From: Bacilli bacterium
Lineage (GTDB): Bacteria; Bacillota_I; Bacilli_A; RF39; UBA660
Assembly: GCA_017627015.1 (NCBI GenBank)
Contig: JAGAHP010000022.1
Location: 1-12,150, forward strand
DNA: 12,150 nt
Direction of reading: 5' to 3'
In this document: in pieces, positions 5,689-12,024 of the stretch
Layout: each line of letters begins with the position of its first letter
Numbering within the stretch: the first letter of the stretch is position 1
Notes under the pieces: model-generated
Databases searched by the model: none
What the model was told of the DNA's origin: nothing
The model's input: the letters and a program-made list of their open reading frames with translations, nothing else
Position numbers and translations under genes: made by a program

Positions 5689-6276
5689 TTATCTCCCTAG
5701 TATTTTCATGACTTCTTGCCAGCCAGATCTCCATTCGTATCCCGCTCTTATAACACCTTTTTCTTTAAGCTCTTCATCTGTTATATCTTTATTATGATAA
5801 GATGGGAATAATATTTTAACTTCTACATCCTCATCACTATTAAAGTTAGATAGTAAGTTATCTATTTTAGCATATGCTTTAAATAAACCTTTTGATCCAG
5901 TGAATATAAATTGCTTTGGATTAATGAATGGGAAATTTTTTCTTAAAAAATCATATTTATCCATAAATACTTTTCCACATCCATCTAGATTAGCTTCGTT
6001 AACACATGAAGTTAAAAAATATACATTATATTTTTCATTTAATTTTTTTATTGATTCAATCGCATCCGGTAGTATTTCAGAATATTCATATAAATTTCTT
6101 TGATTTAAAAATTCATTAAATTCTTTCATTTTATCTTTAGGTATTGCAACGTCATCTATATAGTATTCAGTAAAATCATCTATTACATAATTAGTTCCCA
6201 TAAAATCATTTACTGCTTCAACAAATCCAGAAAACACAATACATTCATCTACATCTACTAAAATATCTTTTTTCAT
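5689..6276 (-). CDS. HAD-type 5'-nucleotidase-like protein (NT5C-like)
   Basis: HAD phosphatases form a phospho-aspartate at DxD and remove phosphate. The NT5C branch acts on nucleoside monophosphates. The protein has 195 residues from ATG 6276. GGAGG lies seven bases upstream and the ATG overlaps the TGA of the preceding transporter gene as ATGA, so re-initiation is likely. Motif I is ILVDVDEC (D8, D10), motif II is VYFLTSC (T89/S90), the conserved Lys is in GSKGLFKAY (K129), and the acidic motif is KIDNLLSNF (D139), weaker than the usual DD. The cap is short and inserted after motif I. Encoded with a nucleoside transporter-like protein, it could dephosphorylate nucleotides or balance phosphorylation of the imported nucleoside. 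Substrate unknown. Confidence 0.75.
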   Translation of the reverse strand: MKKDILVDVDECIVFSGFVEAVNDFMGTNYVIDDFTEYYIDDVAIPKDKMKEFNEFLNQRNLYEYSEILPDAIESIKKLNEKYNVYFLTSCVNEANLDGCGKVFMDKYDFLRKNFPFINPKQFIFTGSKGLFKAYAKIDNLLSNFNSDEDVEVKILFPSYHNKDITDEELKEKGVIRAGYEWRSGWQEVMKILGR

Positions 6277-6962
6277 GCTTTCGCCTCCATTTGTTGTTTT
6301 TTCTTTATTCTTTTCCAATTAAATACCCCATAATTATCATTTATAAATAATAAAGCAGGTCCTAATATAACTGAATAGTTAGCAGTATCTCCGTTTATAA
6401 TAGGTACTAACCATAGAGCTATTCCTACTATATCATTTAATATATAAAAGTAAAAACTAAGTTCACTTCTTCTAGCTCCAAAATATAACGCTAATAAACT
6501 CATTATAATTGATAATGTACTAACTATTAACATATTAGTATTAAATAGTTTTAATATGTAATAATAACCAAAGAACATAATTACTTGTGATAATAGTACT
6601 AATACTATTTCTTTTTTAGATATGGTATTTATGATAATTGTTTCATCATCTCTATTTTTTAACCAACTAATAACACCCATAATCATAACAGGAATAGACA
6701 TAAATAGTATTATAATTAATTCACCAAAGTATTTTTGTTGATACGACAAGTAACCATAAAATATAATACCTGTAAAACCAAATATATAACTTTCTGGTTT
6801 TCCTTTTGATGTTAAAAGAGCATTTAGTATATAAGTAATAACATACATTATGCTTATCAAAGAACTTTTTGTGATTAAAGAAACTAAAATAGTAATTGAT
6901 AAACCAAATATTAAAAATAGTTTTTCGTATAAATTCCAATTTTTAAAATAATTCTTAATCAT
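6273..6962 (-). CDS. PnuC-family transporter (nicotinamide riboside or related vitamin nucleoside)
   Basis: PnuC proteins are facilitated membrane channels for nicotinamide riboside; close relatives carry thiamine or riboflavin. The protein has 229 residues and seven to eight hydrophobic helices (about 14-32, 35-51, 58-75, 80-100, 118-138, 143-162, 168-190 and 195-208). It begins with the typical aromatic entry NWNLYEKLFL. The helix RSELSFYFYILNDIVGIALW carries the family's conserved polar/aromatic pattern, and LFINDNYGVFNWKR closes it. ATG 6962 follows AGAGGGA. It is the first gene of a three-gene operon whose other members look nucleotide-active. The predicted leader is only about 10 bases, too short for an NAD or TPP riboswitch. 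Which vitamin it takes cannot be decided here. Confidence 0.8.
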   Translation of the reverse strand: MIKNYFKNWNLYEKLFLIFGLSITILVSLITKSSLISIMYVITYILNALLTSKGKPESYIFGFTGIIFYGYLSYQQKYFGELIIILFMSIPVMIMGVISWLKNRDDETIIINTISKKEIVLVLLSQVIMFFGYYYILKLFNTNMLIVSTLSIIMSLLALYFGARRSELSFYFYILNDIVGIALWLVPIINGDTANYSVILGPALLFINDNYGVFNWKRIKKKQQMEAKA

Positions 6963-6979
6963 ATTATCCCTCTAAAACT

Positions 6980-6988
6980 ATTATAACA
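6980..6988 (-). promoter_or_regulatory. Extended -10 promoter of the pnuC-like operon
   Basis: TGTTATAAT on the minus strand is an extended -10 without a good -35. It sits back to back with the promoter of the gene at 7044, the two core elements being only five bases apart. Confidence 0.55.
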
Positions 6989-6992
6989 TAAT

Positions 6993-7021
6993 TTGACAAT
7001 AAATTATTTTTAATATATATT
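6993..7021 (+). promoter_or_regulatory. Near-consensus promoter of the hypothetical gene at 7044
   Basis: TTGACA (6993-6998), a 17-base spacer, then TATATT (7016-7021). It is the best -35 in the window and is followed by AGGAGG at 7033-7038. Confidence 0.75.
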
Positions 7022-7043
7022 ATTTAGGCAATAGGAGGACAAT

Positions 7044-7826
7044 ATGCCTAAAAATAGAAAGATTAAGTATTATTTATTATGTGGAAAATTTGGTGAAGGA
7101 AATGCATTAGATTTAGAAGTAGATGGAAAAAAGAAAAGAGATTTTGATGATATTTCAACATTAGATTTAAAAACTATTGATATACCTTTTAAATCTGCAC
7201 CTGAAATTTTAAAAGAATTAAATCCTGACATAGATTTATCAGGAACGTTTTATGATGCACAATATCCATATCGAAAAGTAGAGACAAAAACATTTGCGCC
7301 TGTTTTTATGGTAGAAGGAAAAGAAACAAGATACTATTTAGATCATTTAAAATATTTTGCTGAACAAAGAGATAGAAAGGTACAAAGGGGTGAAAAAGTA
7401 TCACTTGATAAGAATTCTATTTTAGAGTTATATATTAATACTCTTTTATATAATATTTTAAAGTATAATAAAAGAAGTATAATAAGACAAGATTCTTTTG
7501 TACCGGTAGATATAAAAGAAGATCTAGAAAAAGGTTTTAAACAAATGAGTTTTAAGAGTCCAGAAAGTTTTATAAATGGTAGAGATGCTAGAAGATTAAA
7601 AATGATATTGGATCATTATACTTCTATAAGAAACTTAACTTTAGAGTATTTAGCAACTATTTCTGATATTAAATTACCTAGTAGAAGAGATATTAATAAC
7701 TTTGCTAGATACGAAAATTATGGTATGGAACCAAGAGAAAGTGCAATCCTTCCTAAAGAAAAGAAAAGTGATAAACAAATTAAATATTATCAAATGACTT
7801 TAAATGATTTTATGAATAAGCAATAA
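7044..7826 (+). CDS. Hypothetical protein, soluble, basic
   Basis: I do not recognise this 260-residue protein. It has no signal peptide, membrane helix or metal-binding Cys pattern. The N-terminus (KIKYYLLCGKFGEGNALDLEVDGKK) reads as two beta strands, followed by an acidic DFDDISTLDL stretch. A segment at 74-98 (YPYRKVETKTFAPVFMVEGKETRYY) is strand-rich. From about 115 it is mostly helical and basic, with helices around 122-140, 155-170, 183-208 and a C-terminal helix QIKYYQMTLNDFM. Expression should be high: near-consensus promoter plus a perfect AGGAGG at five bases spacing. It is divergent from the transporter operon and convergent with the zinc-ribbon membrane protein. A lineage-specific nucleic-acid-binding or regulatory protein is conceivable from charge alone, but no function is claimed. 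Confidence 0.8.
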   Translation: MPKNRKIKYYLLCGKFGEGNALDLEVDGKKKRDFDDISTLDLKTIDIPFKSAPEILKELNPDIDLSGTFYDAQYPYRKVETKTFAPVFMVEGKETRYYLDHLKYFAEQRDRKVQRGEKVSLDKNSILELYINTLLYNILKYNKRSIIRQDSFVPVDIKEDLEKGFKQMSFKSPESFINGRDARRLKMILDHYTSIRNLTLEYLATISDIKLPSRRDINNFARYENYGMEPRESAILPKEKKSDKQIKYYQMTLNDFMNKQ

Positions 7827-7859
7827 AAAAAGTTCTATTTAAATAGAACTTTTTTTATT
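7822..7859. terminator. Bidirectional terminator, 38-base perfect palindrome
   Basis: The region is a perfect palindrome centred at 7840/7841. The core AGTTCTATTT/AAATAGAACT is flanked by six A and six T on either side, giving a U-tract in both directions. It starts on the stop codon of the hypothetical gene and reaches into that of the DUF5684-like gene. Confidence 0.9.
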
Positions 7860-8433
7860 ATAATTCTTTACCACAGTTTGAACAATGTTTAGCATTTTTA
7901 GCTACTTTTGTTCCACAATTACCACAGAATTTATCTCCTGTACTTTTAGCAGTTGTATCTACAGTTGTAGTTTCTTCTTTTTGGTTTTTATGATCTCCTA
8001 ATGATGCATCATATTCATCATTACCAAAACCTAAGATACAATAACCAACTACTGGCACTAAAATTAGTAATGCAGCAAATCCACCAGATTTATTAAATTT
8101 CTTAGATAACGAAATAGCTGCCATAATTTCAAACACTAAATAAATGATAGGTCCTGCACATGGTATAAATATGAAGAACATATAAGCTCCTGGATAACCA
8201 GAAATTTCAAACAAAGTCCAAACATTATAGAAAGGAACAATAGCTTCCCATCCTTGTTTTCCAGTTTTTTTGAATGTTTTCCACATACCAATTATTTGAA
8301 CTACTGAAACAGCTAATACTAGAACCATATAAATGATATAGAAAGCTATAAATCCAGCAGCTATACCAGCAGATGCAGAACTATCTAAATTATAGTTACC
8401 ATAGTTGTAATCATAATTGTAATCGTTATACAC
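7858..8433 (-). CDS. DUF5684-like integral membrane protein with C-terminal zinc ribbon
   Basis: The 191-residue membrane protein has unknown function. Residues 1-16 are a Tyr/Asn/Asp-rich stretch (MYNDYNYDYNYGNYNL). Hydrophobic helices lie near 22-49, 83-108 and 118-137. Between the first two is WKTFKKTGKQGWEAIVPFYNVW, the marker of the DUF5684 / signal-peptidase-associated family seen in many Gram-positive bacteria. A Lys/Thr-rich linker leads to a zinc ribbon with two CxxC knuckles, C170/C173 and C184/C187 (FCGNCGTKV...HCSNCGKEL). The start is GTG 8433 with GGAGG seven bases before it; no ATG alternative fits. The ribbon is probably cytosolic, but topology is not settled. Zinc sensing or a protein-docking tail are both possible. 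Confidence 0.8.
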   Translation of the reverse strand: MYNDYNYDYNYGNYNLDSSASAGIAAGFIAFYIIYMVLVLAVSVVQIIGMWKTFKKTGKQGWEAIVPFYNVWTLFEISGYPGAYMFFIFIPCAGPIIYLVFEIMAAISLSKKFNKSGGFAALLILVPVVGYCILGFGNDEYDASLGDHKNQKEETTTVDTTAKSTGDKFCGNCGTKVAKNAKHCSNCGKEL

Positions 8434-8456
8434 ACTAAAACCTCCAATCTATATAA

Positions 8457-8465
8457 ATTATATCA
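8457..8465 (-). promoter_or_regulatory. Extended -10 promoter of the DUF5684-like gene
   Basis: TGATATAAT on the minus strand is identical to the extended -10 of the LysR gene, again with a weak -35. The Shine-Dalgarno GGAGG follows about 12 bases downstream. Confidence 0.55.
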
Positions 8466-8491
8466 TATTAATAAAAAAATAATGAATAATT

Positions 8492-8520
8492 TTGTCACTT
8501 TTTGTAGTTTTATGTATATT
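8492..8520 (+). promoter_or_regulatory. Promoter of the DUF2779 gene
   Basis: TTGTCA (8492-8497), a 17-base spacer, then TATATT (8515-8520). The predicted start near 8527 rules out translation from the in-frame TTG at 8492 and supports ATG 8549. Confidence 0.65.
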
Positions 8521-8548
8521 TGGTGTTAAAATATTTATAGGTGATAAT

Positions 8549-10024
8549 ATGGCTAATATTTCAAAATCATTATATTGTAATTATGTACAATGTAAAAAAA
8601 TGTTATGGTTAAAAAAATATAAACCAGAAGAATATGTAGATACTATGAATCAAAGTGTACTAGATAATGGTAATGAAGTAGGTGATTTAGCAAGATCATA
8701 CTTTGGAAGTTATTCTTTAGTTAAATATAATGAAGCTTTGATAAAGATGATTATGGAGACAAAAGAATATCTAAAACAAAATAAAAAGGTTATTTGTGAA
8801 GCTTCATTTAAATTTGATAATTTATTCGCAAGTATCGATATATTAAAAATAGATGATGATGGAATGTCTATTTATGAAGTAAAAAGTTCATCAGAATTAA
8901 AAGACATATATAAAGATGATGCATCTTTTCAAGCATATATATTAAAGAAATTAGGTTATAAAATAAAATCAGTTAATGTAATGCACGTTAATAGTAAATA
9001 CGTATTACATGGTGAACTTAATTTAGAGGAGTTCTTTGAGATAGAAGATATTACTGATTTAGCTAGATCTAAAGAAAAAGAAATAGAAGAAAATATTAAA
9101 GATATAAATGAAATGTTAGATTCAGAAAAAGAACCTGTTATTGGAGTAGGTGAACAATGTTTTAAACCATATCCATGTCCTTTCTTTAAATACTGTACAA
9201 AACATCTTCCAGAAAAAAATGTATTTGATATAAATAGTATGTTTATGAAGATGAATGAAAAATTAAAATATTATAATAAAGGTATAGTTTCATATGAAGA
9301 TTTAATTAAAGAAAATCTAAAAGAAAGAGTATTTGATCAAATAGATTTTGAAATTAACAATAAAGAACCTAAAATAAATAAAAAAGAAATAAAAGATCTT
9401 ATGGATAGTTTAAAATATCCTTTATATTTTTTAGATTATGAAACATGTCAATTAGTTATTCCAAAGATAGAGGGTACTCACCCATATCAACAAATAACAT
9501 TTCAGTATTCACTTCATATATTAGATAAAGATGGAAAACTAACTCATAAAGAGTTTCTTGCGGACATAAATGATAAAGATTTTATTAGAAAGTTCGCAGA
9601 AAGTTTAATAAGAGATATACCAGATAATGGTAGTGTTATTATTTATAATAAGTCTTTTGAACCTACTAGAAATAAAGAAATAGCTAGAATGTATCCTGAA
9701 TATAAAGAAGATTTGGATAGAATAAACAGTAATATGGTAGATTTCATGGTTCCATTTTTTTATCACTGGTACTATAAAAAAGAAATGGAAGGATCTTATT
9801 CTATTAAATATGTATTACCAGCATTATATCCAGATGATCCTAGTTTAGATTATCATAACCTAGATTTAATTCATAATGGAGGAGAAGCTTCAGCTTCGTT
9901 CTTAGAAATGGAAGATAAATCTAAAGAAGAAGTAGAAATAATAAGAAAATCACTACTTAAATATTGTGAATTAGATACTTATGCAATGGTCAAAATATAT
10001 GAAAAATTTAAAGAGATAGAATAA
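8549..10024 (+). CDS. DUF2779 protein: Cas4-like Fe-S nuclease domain joined to a DEDD/RNase H-like exonuclease domain
   Basis: Two nuclease signatures lie in one 491-residue protein. The N-terminal part resembles the PD-(D/E)XK RecB/Cas4 group: SKSLYCNYVQCKKMLW (C10, C15), an ENG/GxxVG-like helix NGNEVGDLA, then D97 (ASIDIL) and E110-V-K112. The cysteines C204, C210 and C216 (QCFKPYPCPFFKYC), with C10 or C15, would hold a 4Fe-4S cluster as in Cas4 and AddB. The C-terminal part, from about 285, starts LYFLDYETC (D296, E298) and continues VIIYNKSFEPTRNKEI, NMVDFM (D398) and LLKYCELDTYAM (D476), matching DEDD exonuclease motifs; DUF2779 covers this region. ATG 8549 follows AGGTGA. Likely role: processing or degradation of DNA or RNA. 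No cas, recombination or phage genes adjoin, so the pathway is open. The ferritin-like gene 38 bases downstream may share its transcript. Confidence 0.85.
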   Translation: MANISKSLYCNYVQCKKMLWLKKYKPEEYVDTMNQSVLDNGNEVGDLARSYFGSYSLVKYNEALIKMIMETKEYLKQNKKVICEASFKFDNLFASIDILKIDDDGMSIYEVKSSSELKDIYKDDASFQAYILKKLGYKIKSVNVMHVNSKYVLHGELNLEEFFEIEDITDLARSKEKEIEENIKDINEMLDSEKEPVIGVGEQCFKPYPCPFFKYCTKHLPEKNVFDINSMFMKMNEKLKYYNKGIVSYEDLIKENLKERVFDQIDFEINNKEPKINKKEIKDLMDSLKYPLYFLDYETCQLVIPKIEGTHPYQQITFQYSLHILDKDGKLTHKEFLADINDKDFIRKFAESLIRDIPDNGSVIIYNKSFEPTRNKEIARMYPEYKEDLDRINSNMVDFMVPFFYHWYYKKEMEGSYSIKYVLPALYPDDPSLDYHNLDLIHNGGEASASFLEMEDKSKEEVEIIRKSLLKYCELDTYAMVKIYEKFKEIE

Positions 10025-10062
10025 ATATAATTAACAAACATATTATTCATTAGGTGAGTAAT

Positions 10063-10527
10063 ATGGAAATTAAAGTAGAAGAAAAGAATAAGAAGTACGC
10101 CGAAATACTAAAAAAAAATTATGTATCTAGATTCGGTGATTTAACTTCTTTTCTTTTGTATAAATATGAAACATATAAGTTTAATGAAATAGATCACTAT
10201 TTTTCTAGTAATATGAATAAGTTTTCAAAGGATTCATTAACACATTTTGGAATAATAGGTAGACTTATTTCTATGCTTGGTGGTAATCCAAATCATAATG
10301 GCTTTTCTATTCAAGAAATATTTTATGAAGAAGATAAAGAAAAGTTATTAGAGGTAAATATTAGATTAACAAAAGAAAAAATAATTATGTATACAAATAA
10401 TATGAATGAAATAGAAGATAAATATATAAATGAAATATTAAAGAACTTTATAGTAGAAGAAAGAAAAAATTTAGAAATATTAGAAATGATGCAGTATAGA
10501 TATAAAAGAGAAAGAAGAACACATTAG
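10063..10527 (+). CDS. Degenerate ferritin-like / rubrerythrin-like protein
   Basis: The 154-residue, helix-rich protein has the four-helix outline of the ferritin-like superfamily: helix 1 GDLTSFLLYKYETYKF, helix 2 SKDSLTHFGIIGRLISMLGGNP (the usual E..H..h...I..LGG.P), helix 3 around 92-112 and helix 4 INEILKNFIVEERKNLEILEMM. In metal-binding members helix 4 reads EExxH; here the His place is Asn (E132, E133, N136). Helix 2 has Ser where Glu is common, though H61 remains. The di-iron or di-manganese site is therefore probably incomplete. ATG 10063 is chosen over GTG 10054 because AGGTGA (10052-10057) then falls at normal spacing. No terminator separates it from the DUF2779 gene. The family call rests on helix pattern and is moderate. 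Confidence 0.6.
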   Translation: MEIKVEEKNKKYAEILKKNYVSRFGDLTSFLLYKYETYKFNEIDHYFSSNMNKFSKDSLTHFGIIGRLISMLGGNPNHNGFSIQEIFYEEDKEKLLEVNIRLTKEKIIMYTNNMNEIEDKYINEILKNFIVEERKNLEILEMMQYRYKRERRTH

Positions 10528-10548
10528 TTGCTTTTTTCTTTTTATTTT
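10504..10548 (+). terminator. Possible weak terminator after the ferritin-like gene
   Basis: GAAAGAAG (10510-10517) can pair with CTTTTTTC (10531-10538) with one G-U pair. An inner AAC/GTT adds stability, and TTTTTATTTT follows. The loop contains the stop codon. It is the weakest of the hairpins in the window. Confidence 0.4.
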
Positions 10549-10573
10549 GATACCATTATTTTAGGTGTAGAAT

Positions 10574-11410
10574 ATGAAAAAGACTAAAACAATTATGAAA
10601 ATTTTGGTTATGGTTTCTATAGTTTTAATTCTTACTTTATTAGTACTTATTATCTTTTTATTTAAAAAGATACAAGGATTAGAAGATAAGGATATAAAAC
10701 AAAATAAAGTTATAAAAAATCATGTTATAAAAAAAGCGTATAGTATTAATGATATAGATGGTATTTCTTTTGATTTTATGAATTCTAAAGTATTCTATCA
10801 TTCTTATGATGAAGAAAAGATATTAATAAAACAAAAAGGTAAGACATCATCTTATTTAGTTAATAAAAATATTAATAGTAATAAATTATATTTTTCAGAA
10901 TCAACTACAAGTATATTTGGTAAAATAGAATTTAATATTTATATTCCTAAGAAATACTTAAATACAATAAGTATAAAAAATGGTTTCGGTAATATTAAAA
11001 TAGATGATTTTACTAATTTCTTATTAATAGATAATAACGCAGGTAATGTGTTTATAAATAATACATTTGATATAAACATTAAAAATGTATCAGGTATGGT
11101 CAAAGTAAATAATATAAATGGTATTCTAACACTATATAGTTCTACTGGTGATATATATATAAATGAATTAGATGGAAGTAGTGAGATGGAAACAATAACA
11201 GGTAATATAAACATTAATAATTTTAAAATAACAAATAAGAGTAATATATATACTACTTCAGGTGATCTATCTATTAATATAGATAATGAATCTGATTGTA
11301 TATTTAAATATACAAAAAATGAGAACTATAAAATAACAAAAAAGAAATGTAAGAAAGGTAAAAATATCTTTTCTATTAAAAATGTTACAGGAAATGTAGT
11401 AATTAAGTGA
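10574..11410 (+). CDS. Membrane-anchored DUF4097-like beta-repeat protein
   Basis: The 278-residue protein has a basic start (MKKTKTIMK), one membrane helix at about 9-30 and an extracellular part. That part, after a Lys-rich stalk, is built of short repeated strands with the spacing typical of a right-handed beta helix: SIKNGFGNIKIDDF, LIDNNAGNVFINNT, IKNVSGMVKVNNI, LYSSTGDIYINEL, METITGNININNF, YTTSGDLSINI, IKNVTGNVVIK. The recurring [ST]-x-[ST]-G-[DN]-[IV]-x-[IV]-N is the DUF4097 / LiaG-like pattern. Such proteins often lie near envelope-stress regulators, but none is seen here. ATG 10574 follows AGGTG. A TGATACCAT at 10548-10556 could serve as an extended -10. The only Cys is in the C-terminal CIFKY and KKCKK stretches. 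The gene ends in TGA. Confidence 0.82.
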   Translation: MKKTKTIMKILVMVSIVLILTLLVLIIFLFKKIQGLEDKDIKQNKVIKNHVIKKAYSINDIDGISFDFMNSKVFYHSYDEEKILIKQKGKTSSYLVNKNINSNKLYFSESTTSIFGKIEFNIYIPKKYLNTISIKNGFGNIKIDDFTNFLLIDNNAGNVFINNTFDINIKNVSGMVKVNNINGILTLYSSTGDIYINELDGSSEMETITGNININNFKITNKSNIYTTSGDLSINIDNESDCIFKYTKNENYKITKKKCKKGKNIFSIKNVTGNVVIK

Positions 11411-11437
11411 TTGAAATTATATTTTTTATGTTATAAT
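11411..11437 (+). promoter_or_regulatory. Promoter of the thioredoxin-like gene
   Basis: TGTTATAAT (11429-11437) is an extended -10. TTGAAA at 11411-11416 is 15 bases upstream of the hexamer, short of the ideal 17. No hairpin terminator separates it from the DUF4097 stop, so read-through from upstream is also possible. Confidence 0.5.
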
Positions 11438-11457
11438 TAAAAAGAAAGAAGGTATGG

Positions 11458-12003
11458 ATGATGAAAAATTTAAAGTTTTTAATCGTATTTGCATTAGTAT
11501 TATTTATTCCTTTTATGGTTAGTGTAAGTGCAGAAGAAAAAGCTGATAAAAAAGAAACTAAAAAGGTAAATGTTTATTTATTTAGAGGAGATGGATGTCC
11601 TCATTGTGCAGAAGCAGAAGAATGGTTCGATGAATTAAAAAAAGATGAAGAATATTCTAAATACTATACATTAGTAGATTATGAAGTATGGTATAACGAA
11701 GATAATGCTTCATTAATGGAAAAAGTTGCTAAAGATTTAGGTACTGAAGCTAATGGTGTTCCATTTATAGTAGTAGGAAAAAAATACTTTAGTGGTTTTT
11801 CTAAGGACATGGCAAATGATATAAAAGCTGCAATTAAAGATGCATATAATGATAAAGATTATACAGATGTAGTTAAAGGTTCTGCAAAAGCAAATAGTAA
11901 AAAAGTAGAAAAAGAAAAATCAATTGTATTACCAGTAATTATTATTTCAATAGTTGCGGTATTATCAGTAATTGGAATGGTATTTTTTACTAAAGAAAAA
12001 TAG
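11458..12003 (+). CDS. Membrane-anchored thioredoxin-like protein with CPHC active site
   Basis: The 181-residue protein has an N-terminal signal sequence (MMKNLKFLIVFALVLFIPFMVSVSA, cut likely after A25), a Lys/Glu-rich linker, and a thioredoxin fold beginning VNVYLFRGDGCPHCAEAEEWF with the redox pair C47/C50. Its cis-Pro loop is NGVPFIVVG (P102). A C-terminal membrane helix lies at about 155-177 with a short KEK tail. CPHC is the DsbA-type dipeptide, associated with an oxidising disulfide. The domain should face the outside, tethered at the C-terminus after signal cleavage. Two adjacent ATG codons (11458 and 11461) both suit the AAGAAGG ribosome site; 11458 is five bases from it. No DsbB/VKOR partner is visible, and the protein has no other Cys. 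Its substrate is unknown. Confidence 0.87.
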   Translation: MMKNLKFLIVFALVLFIPFMVSVSAEEKADKKETKKVNVYLFRGDGCPHCAEAEEWFDELKKDEEYSKYYTLVDYEVWYNEDNASLMEKVAKDLGTEANGVPFIVVGKKYFSGFSKDMANDIKAAIKDAYNDKDYTDVVKGSAKANSKKVEKEKSIVLPVIIISIVAVLSVIGMVFFTKEK

Positions 12004-12021
12004 ACTATAAAGTCTATTTTT
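11996..12021 (+). terminator. Intrinsic terminator of the thioredoxin-like gene
   Basis: AAAAATAGACT/AGTCTATTTTT is a perfect 11-bp stem with loop ATAA. It includes the TAG stop and ends in five T. It finishes only three bases before tRNA-Glu. Confidence 0.75.
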
Positions 12022-12024
12022 AAT

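Noticed and set aside
5687..5734. Longer ASCH frame from 5734
   Set aside because: It would overlap the end of the HAD gene without a ribosome site; ATG 5686 has AGGGAG and matches the domain start.
6277..6318. Longer HAD frame from 6318
   Set aside because: The 14 extra residues are encoded inside the transporter gene; the ATGA overlap with GGAGG upstream marks 6276.
6963..7043. Riboswitch before the pnuC-like operon
   Set aside because: The predicted leader is about 10 bases; no aptamer-sized structure fits between promoter and start codon.
8492..8548. Upstream in-frame TTG start for the DUF2779 protein, adding a hydrophobic stretch that mimics a signal peptide
   Set aside because: The region is the promoter (TTGTCA-17-TATATT). 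ATG 8549 has AGGTGA, and a nuclease with Fe-S cysteines would not be expected to be exported.
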